Shown in pieces: positions 49,938-58,763 of a stretch of 64,000 bases of DNA (position 1 is the first letter of the stretch; every line of letters starts with the position of its first letter). A model generated the notes under the pieces. It ran no database searches. It saw only the letters and a list, made by a program, of their open reading frames with translations, and had not been told where the DNA came from. The position numbers and the translations under genes are program-made. The DNA lies in the NCBI GenBank assembly GCA_024278275.1, contig JAJRTN010000042.1, forward strand, positions 46,261 to 110,260, given 5' to 3'. The stretch is from Candidatus Hydrogenedentota bacterium (GTDB taxonomy: Bacteria > Hydrogenedentota > Hydrogenedentia > Hydrogenedentales > JAJRTN01).

Positions 49938-50968
49938 GGCGCCGCCTCCAGGCCTTCGAGGCGAAGACAGGCGGCCTCGTGCCCGGCGGGGGAAGGCCGC
50001 AGGTCGGGCGGTCCGCCGCGGTCACACGTATCCGCCTGATAATGGGGGCAGCGCGGGTGAAAGGGACAGCCCGAAGGGATCTCGGAGAGGGAGGGCACGG
50101 AACCTTCGATGGAAGGCAACTCGCTCCGGCCGCGGCTGAGGCTTGGCAGCGAGGCCAGCAGCCCACGGGTGTAGGGGTGCTGCGGGGTCTTGAGGATTTG
50201 CCGCACCGTGCCGCGTTCCACGATGCGCCCGAGGTACATGACCGCCACGTCGTCGCACATCTGGGCCACCACGCCGAGATCGTGGGTGATGAGCAGGATC
50301 GCCGTGTTCATTTCCCGCTGCAAGCCGCGCATAAGGTCCATGATCTGCGCCTGGATCGTCACATCCAGGGCGGTGGTCGGCTCGTCGGCGATGAGGAGTT
50401 CCGGTCGCCCTACGAGGGCCATGGCGATGACCACGCGCTGACGCATGCCGCCGCTCATCTCGAAAGGATACTGCCTGAGCCGTCCCGCCGCGCCGGGAAT
50501 GCCGACCCGTTCGAGCATCTCCACCGCCAGCCGTTCCGCCGCCGCCCTGGTGACTTCCTGGTGAAGCCGGATCGCCTCGCAAATCTGGTTGCCCACCGTG
50601 TGTACCGGGCTCAACGCGGTCATGGGCTCCTGGAAGATCATGCTTACCCGGCCGCCCCGAAGCCGGTAAAGGGCATCGTCCTTTTCGCCCAGGGCGGTCA
50701 CGTCCATGGCATCACCATGGAGCGGATGGAGACGGATGCGCCCCCGGCGAATGCGCCCCGGCTTCTGGATGAGACGGAGAATGGAATAGGCGGTCACGCT
50801 CTTTCCACACCCGCTTTCTCCCACCAGGCCCACGATACGGCCCCGTGGGATGGTCAGGCTCACCCCGTCCACCGCCGCGACCGTTCCGTCCTCGGTGTCG
50901 AAACAGACCTGGAGATCCTCGATCTCCAGGAGCGGAGTCTCTTTCACCTGCTGTGTCATGCCTGCCAT
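49934..50968 (-). CDS. oppD: Oligopeptide/dipeptide ABC importer ATPase, OppD type
   Basis: This is the first nucleotide-binding subunit of the importer, 344 residues. Walker A is [16 protein letters not shown] near residue 48, the signature [15 protein letters not shown] near 165, Walker [15 protein letters not shown] near 182 and the switch histidine in ITHDLGVV. The tail has the [15 protein letters not shown] cysteine motif of the family. I chose the ATG at 50968; the track start at 51037 is upstream and a further ATG at 50959 is possible. It is separated from the permease gene by about 190 bases. Confidence 0.92.
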   Translation of the reverse strand: MAGMTQQVKETPLLEIEDLQVCFDTEDGTVAAVDGVSLTIPRGRIVGLVGESGCGKSVTAYSILRLIQKPGRIRRGRIRLHPLHGDAMDVTALGEKDDALYRLRGGRVSMIFQEPMTALSPVHTVGNQICEAIRLHQEVTRAAAERLAVEMLERVGIPGAAGRLRQYPFEMSGGMRQRVVIAMALVGRPELLIADEPTTALDVTIQAQIMDLMRGLQREMNTAILLITHDLGVVAQMCDDVAVMYLGRIVERGTVRQILKTPQHPYTRGLLASLPSLSRGRSELPSIEGSVPSLSEIPSGCPFHPRCPHYQADTCDRGGPPDLRPSPAGHEAACLRLEGLEAAP

Positions 50969-51039
50969 GAAACCAATGCCTTTGTGATCAAAAAAGTGCA
51001 ATACGAAATAACGAATTACCTGTGGGCAAAACCACATTC

Positions 51040-51090
51040 ATCTTGTAGGGCGCGCTTCAGCGCACCATCACCTCCGTTCCAAGGGCTTTC
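51040..51090. repeat. GGGCGCGCTTCAGCGCACC palindromic repeat
   Basis: TAGGGCGCGCTTCAGCGCACCATC is a short hairpin lying in the gap between the oppC and oppD genes. A near copy, AGGGTGTGCTTCAGCGTACCATC, lies at about 57066-57088. It may be an mRNA stability or attenuation element inside the operon. Confidence 0.5.
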
Positions 51091-51159
51091 TGATTCGTCT
51101 GAAGGTTCTATTTTGGTATTCCAAGGCCCACCCTGCCTGCTTGATGAGCTGTCCGCGCG

Positions 51160-52302
51160 TCAGTGTCCTCCGTAGGGGTCGGCGGCATCGCGCAGGCCGT
51201 CGCCCAGGAAGTTGAAGGAAAGCACCACGGCCACGATGAACACCACGGGCAACAGGAGCCAGGGGTAGTTCACCACGGCGGTGATGTTCATGCAGTCCTG
51301 GAGCAGCACGCCCCAACTGATCACCGGCGGCCGCAGGCCGACACCGAGAAAACTGAGGGAGGTCTCGCCGAGAATGATCGCCGGGATGCTGAGCGTGAGG
51401 GCGACGATAATGTGGCTGGTGAAGCCGGGCACCAGGTGGCGGAAGATGATGCGACCGTGGCCGGCGCCCAAAAGGCGGGCGGCCATGGTGTAGTCCTCTT
51501 CGCGCAGGGACAGGAGCTTACCCCGAACCACGCGGGCCAAACCGGTCCAGCCGAGCAGACTCAGTACGATGGTGATGGCGAAGTAGACCTTGAGGGGGGA
51601 CCAGTCCTGCGGCATGGCGGCCGCCAGGGCGAGCCACAGGGGAAGCTGGGGCATGGCGTTGATCACCTCGATGCCGCGCTGGATAAGATTGTCGAGGCTT
51701 CCGCCCACGTAACCGGAAATGCCGCCCAGAATAATTCCCAGGAGAAAGGTGACCGCCAGCGCCACGAGACCGACGGAAAGGGAGATGCGGGCGCCGATGA
51801 GAATCCGGCTGAGCAGGTCGCGGCCATAATGATCGGCACCAAGCATGTAGAAGGTCGGCGTAATCTCCGTCTTCGCCCCGTCCTTCTCCCGGCGCTCGCG
51901 CCAGGCCTCCCGGTCAACCCCCAGGAAGTGCCGCTCCATGGGGATCAGGCCCCACAGGCGGTAGGGTTCACCTTTCACGAACAGCCCGAGCGGCACGGTC
52001 AATGCCTTATCGGCGGTGTAGGTCTTCCGGAAGGTGACGGGATCGACATGCCGGACCAGCGCGGGCGTGTACAGTCCCTCGGCAAGGCTGAAGCGCAGCA
52101 TCTGGGGCGGACAATAGGCATGATCGAGATCGCGCCACTCGGCGGTGTAAGGCGCGAAAAAACCGGCGAAGAGGGCGAGAAAGTAGAGGGCTACCAGGAC
52201 GTAGAGCGAAGCCACGGCGAGGCGGTGACGACTAAACCGACGCGCGATAAGCGCCCATTGCGTATCGGAGCGCGGCGTGTCCCTGGCAGGGCGTCCCCTC
52301 AT
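51160..52302 (-). CDS. oppC: Oligopeptide-type ABC importer permease, OppC type
   Basis: This inner-membrane permease (380 residues) has an N-terminal helix near residues 35-60, a periplasmic insertion of about 100 residues, then five helices. The coupling sequence EEDYTMAARLLGAGHGRIIFRHLVPG contacts the ATPases. Sequences like GADHYGRDLLSRILIGARISL are typical of OppC. The ATG at 52302 overlaps the fusion gene's stop (ATGA), which favours it over the track start at 52341. Confidence 0.93.
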   Translation of the reverse strand: MRGRPARDTPRSDTQWALIARRFSRHRLAVASLYVLVALYFLALFAGFFAPYTAEWRDLDHAYCPPQMLRFSLAEGLYTPALVRHVDPVTFRKTYTADKALTVPLGLFVKGEPYRLWGLIPMERHFLGVDREAWRERREKDGAKTEITPTFYMLGADHYGRDLLSRILIGARISLSVGLVALAVTFLLGIILGGISGYVGGSLDNLIQRGIEVINAMPQLPLWLALAAAMPQDWSPLKVYFAITIVLSLLGWTGLARVVRGKLLSLREEDYTMAARLLGAGHGRIIFRHLVPGFTSHIIVALTLSIPAIILGETSLSFLGVGLRPPVISWGVLLQDCMNITAVVNYPWLLLPVVFIVAVVLSFNFLGDGLRDAADPYGGH

Positions 52303-55300
52303 CGCGCGCCCCCCTGGAACCGTATTCGCGGGTCGAGCCATAGAAGCAGCAAATCGCTTACCAGGGTCCCCGCCACGCCGAGCAAACTCAAGACCATGAG
52401 CATGCTTCCCGCGAGAAACATGTCTTCGTTCATGAGGGCCGAGAGCATCATGGGCCCCACGGTGGGCAGGCTCAGCACCACGGCCACGATGGCACCACCG
52501 GAGACAAGCTGGGGGAAAAGGGCGCCGATGCCGGAGATGAAGGGATTCAGTGCGATCCGGACAGGATACTTCAGCAGCAGCTTGAGGGGACGCACGCCCC
52601 GGGCGCGCGCGGCGACCACATAGGGTTTTTCAAGCTCGTCGAGCAGGTTGCCGCGCATGACACGAATCATGCCCGCCGTGCCGCCCACACCGAGCACCAC
52701 CACGGGCACCCAGATATGCCGCATGAGGTCCATGATCTTCCCCCAGGACCATTCGGGCTGCACGGCGTATTCGCTGGAGAAAAGGCCGGAGACCCCGCCG
52801 ATAGCAGTGAGCACGAGAGCAAGCAGGAAAGAGGGGATACACATGCCCAGGAAGCCCACAAAGGTGATGGTGTAGTCCATGGCCGAGTACCGTTTGACGG
52901 CGGAAAGCATGCCGATGGGCAGGGCGACGGCCCAGGTGAAAAGGATGGTGAAGAGGGAAATGCAGAAGGTCAGGGTGATCCGGTCGCCCACCAGGTCGTT
53001 CGCCGGTTGGCCGGACTGCATGGATCGCCCCATGTTCCCCTGGAGCAAGCCCGTGTCTTTTTCGTCATAGGTGAGAAACCAGTGGACTCCCAGCCAGCGG
53101 AGATACCGCAAATAAACCGGTTCTTCGAGGTGGAAGGTGTCCCGGATACGCTCAATGGCCGCCAGATCGGCGCTCCGACCGGATTCCTGGAGTTGCATGA
53201 TCCGCATGGACACGAAATCGCCGGGAGGAAGCTGTATGGTGGTAAAGACCACGACGGAGATGACAAGCAAGGTGGGCGCCATGATAAGCAACCGGCGCCC
53301 CACGTAGGGATGCCGGACCGCCAGAAGCACCGCCGCCAGAATGAGGATAACCACGACGAGCGCACGGAGCACCCCGCTGGTTGAACCCGGATCCGCCGTC
53401 CCGTCCTCCCGGGTCTCGGCCTCCGCGTAGCGGGGCGTCACCTTCAGCAGTTCCCGCCGCATCTGCGCCACGGCACCCGGAGAATCCGAGGGTTCGTCGA
53501 AGAAATAGGTCTCCATGCCCGCGTTCCCGGGCGTCTGGAACTCCCAGGTGAACACGGCGTGGCGGGGTACGTTGCGGAAACCGTTCTTCACCAGGGTGAG
53601 GGAGGGCGGGGGAGTGCATATGTTGATGGTCCACACGTTTTCCGCCGCGATCAACAGGGCTTCCCGGAAAACGTTCGCCTCTTGTTCCGCGGTGCGGTAG
53701 GCCTGGGCCGCCTCGAAGACCTCCATGGCCCGGCGGATGGGGTGTCCCACCGGCGGTTCAATCGCCCCCGGACTGTCGGCGCGGGGATCGCCGTAAAGAC
53801 CGCCGCGCAGGTACCAGCGGGCGTAGGCCTGGGCGAAGCCGCCGTAGGGCCACGCGGGAACGAAGCAGGTGGGCAACATGAGCGGAAGATACTCCATGTT
53901 GCCGGACCAGACATAGAAATCCATGCGGCGCGTGTTCTGTTCCGTGCTCCAGTACACCCGCGACCGTTCGCGGACGATGGCGCGTATACCCACCCGCGCC
54001 CAGTCCGTGACCACGAATTGGGCCACGCCCGTCGCGGGCCAGGCGTCGCAGGTGTTGATGAAGAACACCATGCGCGACCCGTCGGGGAAGGTCCGAAAGC
54101 CTTCCCGGTCCCGTTGGATCAACCCCATTTCATCAAGCAGCCGGTTGGCCTCGTCTGGGGCGAAGGCCGTGTGGCTCGTGTAGGCCTCTTCCACGTAGAA
54201 GGGCGACACGGGGCCGGGCGCGCATTGAGCGGGCCTGGCCTGCCCGTTCAACTCCGCGTCGATAATGTCCCGGCGGTTGATGGCAAGGGAAAGGGCCTGC
54301 CGGAAACGCTTGTCGTTCATCAGGGCATGCTTGTACCGGCTGCCCGGGTCCCTGGGATCCACGCGCCGGTTCAGGTTCGGAAAGATGACGTAATCGCCCC
54401 GCGTGGCGGGATACCAGTGATAGATCTCATAGCCGTTCTTTTCGCGCTGGCTCATGAGATGGGTGTATTGGTCGTAGCGCAGGAGCCAGGACTGCATGGT
54501 GCAATCGCCGTTGGCCGCCGTGGCCTCCAGCATGTCCGGCGACTTCACGTCGTAGAGGATGCGGTCCACGTAGGGAAGCTGATTGCCTTCCGTATCCACG
54601 GCGAAGTAGTATGGATTGCGCACGATGGCGTAGGGCGGCGACGAGGTGTAGGTGCGATAGATCCACGGCCACAGGCGGGGATACTCCGGATTTTCGAAGT
54701 ACGACCCCACCAGGTTCCAGTAGAGACTGAGCTTGTCGTCGATCTTGCGGCGTTTCATTTCCGCTTCGATCTTGGCGGGGTCGCCCAGCCTCGGGTGGAA
54801 CTGCCGTAAATAGTGCGCGGGCCGACTGCACACGTCGACCCCCCGGGAAGACGCCAGATGAATCAGGAACGCGCCGAAGGGCTTCTCGAAGGTGAAACGG
54901 ATTTTGTAGGGACCGAGCTTTTCCACCTTGGCCGGCTTGCCCTCCCGCTGCATGAACGGGGTCACATCCCCCTCGAACACGGGATCCATCACCTCGTCTT
55001 CCCACCAGTAGAGGATGTCGTCCGCCGTAAAGGGATAGCCGTCGGACCAGCGCATGCCCCGGCGCAGGGTGAAGGTGAAGACCCGGTTGTCGTCGGACAC
55101 CTCGAAACTCTTGGCGATGTGCGGAACAATGGGATAGCCCTGGGGCGACCAGCGTACGAGGTTGGCATAGGAGTGGCAACTGCGCATCATCACTTCCGCC
55201 TCGAAACTGGTGCCCGCCAACCGCACCCACGTGCCGCCGTATTTCCCGATTCCCTCCACGCCCTCCATCACCACCGGCTCCGGTCCAACCCGTTCGGCCA

Positions 55301-55598
55301 CGGGCGGCAGGTCGCCTGAAGCCACCAGCGGCGCCAGCAGGGGAGACTCCCCCTTCGGATACCAGGCCGCCGACTTGCCTTCCGAGTAATCCACATCCCG
55401 CTGGATGACGGGCGGGTGGTCGGGGTTCAGCACGGGTTCCCGGGCAACCGCCGCCGCCCGGATTTCCTCGGCGGAATAAATTGGCGGCTTCTCCGACAAG
55501 GGTGGACACAAAAGCCAACCGGTTAACCACAGGGCGGCAAAGAGTCCCGCCAGGGCCAGCGCGGTCCGGAAAACATGGATGTGCATGCGCCTCAACAT
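52299..55598 (-). CDS. ABC importer fusion: family 5 solute-binding protein joined to OppB-type permease
   Basis: This single 1099-residue chain carries two jobs. After an N-terminal anchor (ALALAGLFAALWLTGWLLC), residues about 85-690 are a family 5 extracellular solute-binding protein (FTFTLRRGMRWSDGYPFTADDILYWWEDE, RFRQALSLAINRRDIIDAELNGQ). From about residue 770 come a helix and then an OppB-type permease: RRLLIMAPTLLVISVVVFTTIQLPPGDF, GVLSAVKRYSAMDYTITFVGF-like region near 930, and a coupling segment RARGVRPLKLLLKYPVRIALNPF near 1010. Normally these are separate proteins. The fusion would tether the binding domain to its own pore. Its ATG at 55598 has an AAGG site nearby; an ATG at 55586 is possible. 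Confidence 0.9.
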   Translation of the reverse strand: MLRRMHIHVFRTALALAGLFAALWLTGWLLCPPLSEKPPIYSAEEIRAAAVAREPVLNPDHPPVIQRDVDYSEGKSAAWYPKGESPLLAPLVASGDLPPVAERVGPEPVVMEGVEGIGKYGGTWVRLAGTSFEAEVMMRSCHSYANLVRWSPQGYPIVPHIAKSFEVSDDNRVFTFTLRRGMRWSDGYPFTADDILYWWEDEVMDPVFEGDVTPFMQREGKPAKVEKLGPYKIRFTFEKPFGAFLIHLASSRGVDVCSRPAHYLRQFHPRLGDPAKIEAEMKRRKIDDKLSLYWNLVGSYFENPEYPRLWPWIYRTYTSSPPYAIVRNPYYFAVDTEGNQLPYVDRILYDVKSPDMLEATAANGDCTMQSWLLRYDQYTHLMSQREKNGYEIYHWYPATRGDYVIFPNLNRRVDPRDPGSRYKHALMNDKRFRQALSLAINRRDIIDAELNGQARPAQCAPGPVSPFYVEEAYTSHTAFAPDEANRLLDEMGLIQRDREGFRTFPDGSRMVFFINTCDAWPATGVAQFVVTDWARVGIRAIVRERSRVYWSTEQNTRRMDFYVWSGNMEYLPLMLPTCFVPAWPYGGFAQAYARWYLRGGLYGDPRADSPGAIEPPVGHPIRRAMEVFEAAQAYRTAEQEANVFREALLIAAENVWTINICTPPPSLTLVKNGFRNVPRHAVFTWEFQTPGNAGMETYFFDEPSDSPGAVAQMRRELLKVTPRYAEAETREDGTADPGSTSGVLRALVVVILILAAVLLAVRHPYVGRRLLIMAPTLLVISVVVFTTIQLPPGDFVSMRIMQLQESGRSADLAAIERIRDTFHLEEPVYLRYLRWLGVHWFLTYDEKDTGLLQGNMGRSMQSGQPANDLVGDRITLTFCISLFTILFTWAVALPIGMLSAVKRYSAMDYTITFVGFLGMCIPSFLLALVLTAIGGVSGLFSSEYAVQPEWSWGKIMDLMRHIWVPVVVLGVGGTAGMIRVMRGNLLDELEKPYVVAARARGVRPLKLLLKYPVRIALNPFISGIGALFPQLVSGGAIVAVVLSLPTVGPMMLSALMNEDMFLAGSMLMVLSLLGVAGTLVSDLLLLWLDPRIRFQGGAR

Positions 55599-55960
55599 GG
55601 GCGGCCTTGAACCCGTGATGGGGCCGGGGGCATGATTGGCAGGGCGGGTCTTGGCCCACCAAGGCCGGACCTTGACGGTGAAACGAACCCGCCCTTGAAC
55701 GAAGCGGATGGTGTGCTGAAGTACACCCTAACCCGGCCAATCCGGAACCAAGAATCGCTACAGCCGTCCATGCCACGACCAACCGTCATCCCCGCGAAAG
55801 CGGGGATCCATGATGGGGGGCAGCACTTTGACCTTTTCCGTGGATTCCCGCGTTCGCGGGAATGACGAAAGGGAGGGAGAAACACGTTTTCGTGGCCATT
55901 TGTACAGAAATTCACGGGTAAGGGACTACGGGACGGAACCGGCCAAGAAGGACAAGCGAC
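55599..55960. other. Divergent intergenic region with repeats
   Basis: The 362 bases between the ABC fusion gene and the UROD-family gene carry a GGGTCTTGGCCCACC palindrome near 55644, a TAACCCGGCCAATCCGG fragment near 55733 and an inverted CGTCATCCCCGCGAAAGCGG repeat (55784-55867). No gene is evident. Confidence 0.6.
55784..55867. repeat. GTCATCCCCGCGAAAGCGGGG inverted-repeat element
   Basis: CGTCATCCCCGCGAAAGCGG at the left and CCGCGTTCGCGGGAATGACG at the right are inverted relatives, and each is also a hairpin. Partial copies are near 35117 (GTCATACCCGCGAAGG) and 63870 (GTCATCCCCGC). It belongs to a repeat type found in many proteobacteria and other phyla. Confidence 0.7.
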
Positions 55961-56992
55961 ATGATGACCGAACGGGAAAACTACCTCCGCGCGCTGGAGA
56001 ACCGGCGTCCGGAATGGATCCCCTGCCATGTAATGCTCAACTCCCGGAACTGGAAAGAACACCGGGAACGGCTCGAAGAAATAGTGCTCGCCCATCCGAG
56101 GGTATTCCCCGGTCATACGCGGGGAGCGGTGGATTACGACGCGGTGTGGTTCCGTTGCGCCGTGGGAGAATTGCACGATCAGTGGGGCTGCCTGTGGCGC
56201 AACGTGGAGGAAGGCCATATCGGTATCGTGGTGGATCATCCCCTGGCCGACTGGGACGCCCTCGACCGTTACGAAGCGCCCGACCCGCTTCTCCAGGACG
56301 ACTTCGGGCAGGTACGAAACTGGGAGGCGGAGGCGCAACGCATTCGGGAGGAGAAAGCCCGGGGGGCCGTGGTCCGGGGTTCGGCGGGAAGCCTCTTTGA
56401 CCTCATGTACGCCCTGCGGGGCTATGACCAACTGATGGTGGACATCGCCACGGGCGATCCCCGTCTCTACGATCTCATCGCACTGGTGGAGAACCACGCC
56501 GGCGCCCTGGCCCGGAAGTGGGTCGAGTTGGGGGTGGACGAGGTCTACTTTCACACCGACATCGGCACGCAGCAGGGCCTGATGATTTCTCCCGCCCAGT
56601 TCCGGGAATACATCAAGCCCATGTTTGCCCGCCTTTTCCAACCCGTACGCGCGGCAGGGGTGCATGTGCGGCTTTCGTCCGATGGCCGCCTCCTCGACAT
56701 CGTGGACGACCTGGCCGAGTGCGGCGTGTCGGTCCATGACCCCCAGTTGCGGGCCAACACGGCGGAGGGCATCGCCCGAAGCTACCGGGGACGGCTCTGC
56801 ATCGACGCCGACCTGGATCGACAGTTGTTTCCCTTCTGCACGCCCGCCGAAGCGAAGGCTCACGTGGGACGAACCATCGAAACGCTCCATGACCCGGCGG
56901 GCGGGCTGATGGTCTTCGCCGTCATGGCGCCGGGCGTGCCCCTGGCAAACATCAAGGCCGTCTGCGAGGCCTTCGAGCAGTATTGTTTCTGA
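55961..56992 (+). CDS. Uroporphyrinogen decarboxylase (URO-D) family protein
   Basis: This 343-residue protein has the URO-D barrel. MTERENYLRALENRRPEWIPC is the typical opening of the MtaA/CmuA-like and Planctomycete subgroup, and VRLSSDGRLLDIVDDLAECGVSVHDPQ near 225-260 is the substrate-side region. True HemE has a signature near the N-terminus (RQAGRYLPEY) that I do not see, so heme synthesis is unlikely. Relatives include methyltransferases that move methyl groups to corrinoid or coenzyme M. AAGGA precedes the ATG at 55961. No corrinoid protein gene is beside it, so the substrate is unknown. Confidence 0.88.
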   Translation: MMTERENYLRALENRRPEWIPCHVMLNSRNWKEHRERLEEIVLAHPRVFPGHTRGAVDYDAVWFRCAVGELHDQWGCLWRNVEEGHIGIVVDHPLADWDALDRYEAPDPLLQDDFGQVRNWEAEAQRIREEKARGAVVRGSAGSLFDLMYALRGYDQLMVDIATGDPRLYDLIALVENHAGALARKWVELGVDEVYFHTDIGTQQGLMISPAQFREYIKPMFARLFQPVRAAGVHVRLSSDGRLLDIVDDLAECGVSVHDPQLRANTAEGIARSYRGRLCIDADLDRQLFPFCTPAEAKAHVGRTIETLHDPAGGLMVFAVMAPGVPLANIKAVCEAFEQYCF

Positions 56993-57155
56993 TATGGGGC
57001 CATGCCCCCTTGTCATTGCGAACATTCCCGTGATCGATCTTGAGTAACCCCAGGGGCGGCGTTGCAGGGTGTGCTTCAGCGTACCATCCCCAAGCCCTGG
57101 TGGTGAGGCGCTTTCTTTTTCCCCATGGCACCGCCGATTCATTCCGGGCACAACC

Positions 57156-58673
57156 TCAACCAAAACGCTCTCCCCGCGCCTTGATCTTTTCCAGCAGGGC
57201 ATCCATTCGCCTGACCAAACGAGGATGTTTTCGATACAGGTTGGTGGACTCGGCCGGATCTTTTTCCAGGTTGTACAACTGTCCGGGTGGCGCGTCTTCC
57301 CTGAGTTTCCCGTCGCCATCGTAATCACTGTTCTTATGCCCGGTTTCCGCGAAATTCATCCACCCTTCGCCCGGTGGGTTGTTCGGGTCCGTGGTGACGC
57401 CCCCCGAACCCTGGTGCGGAATGTAGAGCCATTTCCCATGGCGCAACGCCCAGCCGGGCCAACCCATGACCAGCGTGGTCCGGGGCGGCTTATGTCCCGG
57501 TTCATCCAGCAGCGCGGGCAGAATGTTGAAGCTGTCGGGGCCCGCCTTAGGGGGGAGTTCCTTACCGAGCAGGGCCGCGCTCATGGCGAGCACATCGGCC
57601 AGCGACACCAGTTCATCCGAAGTGCGGCCCGCCGGAACATGCTGAGGCCAGCGGGCAATGAAAGGCACTCGTTGTCCTCCTTCCCAGATATCGGTCTTCT
57701 GGCCGATGAAACCGTCGTTGGACCGGTGACCCGTGGCGAAAACATCACGGTAGTTCACCGCGCCGTTGTCGCTGGAGAAAAGCACCAGCGTGTTGTCCGC
57801 CAGGCCCAGGCGGTCGAGGGTTCCCAGCACCTCGCCCACCGACCAGTCCAGTTCCTGGATGAAATCCCCGTAAAGACCGCAATCGCTGGTGCCCCGGAAT
57901 CGCGGGTTGGGCACGACGGGCGTGTGAACGTTGCAGGGCGCGAAATAGAGGAAGAAAGGCTTATCCTTGTGTCCCTCGATGTAGTTGACGGCTTTCTTCG
58001 TCTGCACGAGGGCAATATCTTCCTGGACCCATCGCGCCGCCTTGCCGCCGGTCATCTGGTGGTAATTCCCCACGCTTTCCCCGGGAATGGAGATGGGATC
58101 CTTCGGGTCCAGTCCCACGATACGCCGGTTTTCCACGAAGGCAAAGGGGGCTTCGCTGTTGGCGTTGGGCACGCCGAAATAGTAATCGAAGCCCGCGTCG
58201 AGGGGACCGGGCGAAAGCTCCCCGTTCCAGTCCGGCGTCTTTTCCCCGAAGCCCAAGTGCCATTTCCCGACACACGCCGTATCGTAACCGGCGTCCTGAA
58301 AGAGTTCCCCCACGGTCAACCGATCATCCTGAACAAGGAACTGACGATGACGGTTCCATTGCCGTCCAACGGTGGTACCGACACGGAAATAGTACTCGCC
58401 CGTCAACATGGTGTAACGCGTGGGCGTGCAGATGGGGCTGGGCGCATGAGCGTCCGTAAATCGCGTTCCCCCGGCGGCAAGGCGGTCGATGTTGGGGGTT
58501 CGTACCTTGGTGGCCCCATAGCAACCCACATCGCCATAGCCCAGATCATCGGCCAAAATGATCACCACATTGGGCGTGGCCATGGCGAAGGAAGGCTTCG
58601 GCCGCTTCATTCCGAGGAACATGGCCGTGGTGGCCATGGCGCTGGTGCGAAGAAATGCCCGCCGGTTCAACAT
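57156..58673 (-). CDS. Tat-exported sulfatase (formylglycine type)
   Basis: This sulfatase (505 residues) removes sulfate esters, most probably from polysaccharides. ICTPTRYTMLTGEY near residue 82 holds the cysteine that becomes formylglycine (C-x-P-x-R). Other active-site sequences are ILADDLGYGDVGCYG near 40, GKWHLGFGE near 135 and LFSSDNGAVN near 285. MLNRRAFLRTSAMATTAMFLG is a twin-arginine signal, so modification must occur before export. I chose the ATG at 58673 (GGAAAGGA upstream) over the track start at 58703. It follows the DUF3604 gene by 90 bases and is likely co-transcribed. No maturase gene is in the window. Confidence 0.92.
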   Translation of the reverse strand: MLNRRAFLRTSAMATTAMFLGMKRPKPSFAMATPNVVIILADDLGYGDVGCYGATKVRTPNIDRLAAGGTRFTDAHAPSPICTPTRYTMLTGEYYFRVGTTVGRQWNRHRQFLVQDDRLTVGELFQDAGYDTACVGKWHLGFGEKTPDWNGELSPGPLDAGFDYYFGVPNANSEAPFAFVENRRIVGLDPKDPISIPGESVGNYHQMTGGKAARWVQEDIALVQTKKAVNYIEGHKDKPFFLYFAPCNVHTPVVPNPRFRGTSDCGLYGDFIQELDWSVGEVLGTLDRLGLADNTLVLFSSDNGAVNYRDVFATGHRSNDGFIGQKTDIWEGGQRVPFIARWPQHVPAGRTSDELVSLADVLAMSAALLGKELPPKAGPDSFNILPALLDEPGHKPPRTTLVMGWPGWALRHGKWLYIPHQGSGGVTTDPNNPPGEGWMNFAETGHKNSDYDGDGKLREDAPPGQLYNLEKDPAESTNLYRKHPRLVRRMDALLEKIKARGERFG

Positions 58674-58763
58674 GGTAAATCCTTTCCTGTGCTCCAGGCA
58701 CAACGAATCGCGGGGTGACCTGTCTGCCTGGTCCCAACGATTCCCGTGAACGGCTATGAATAC

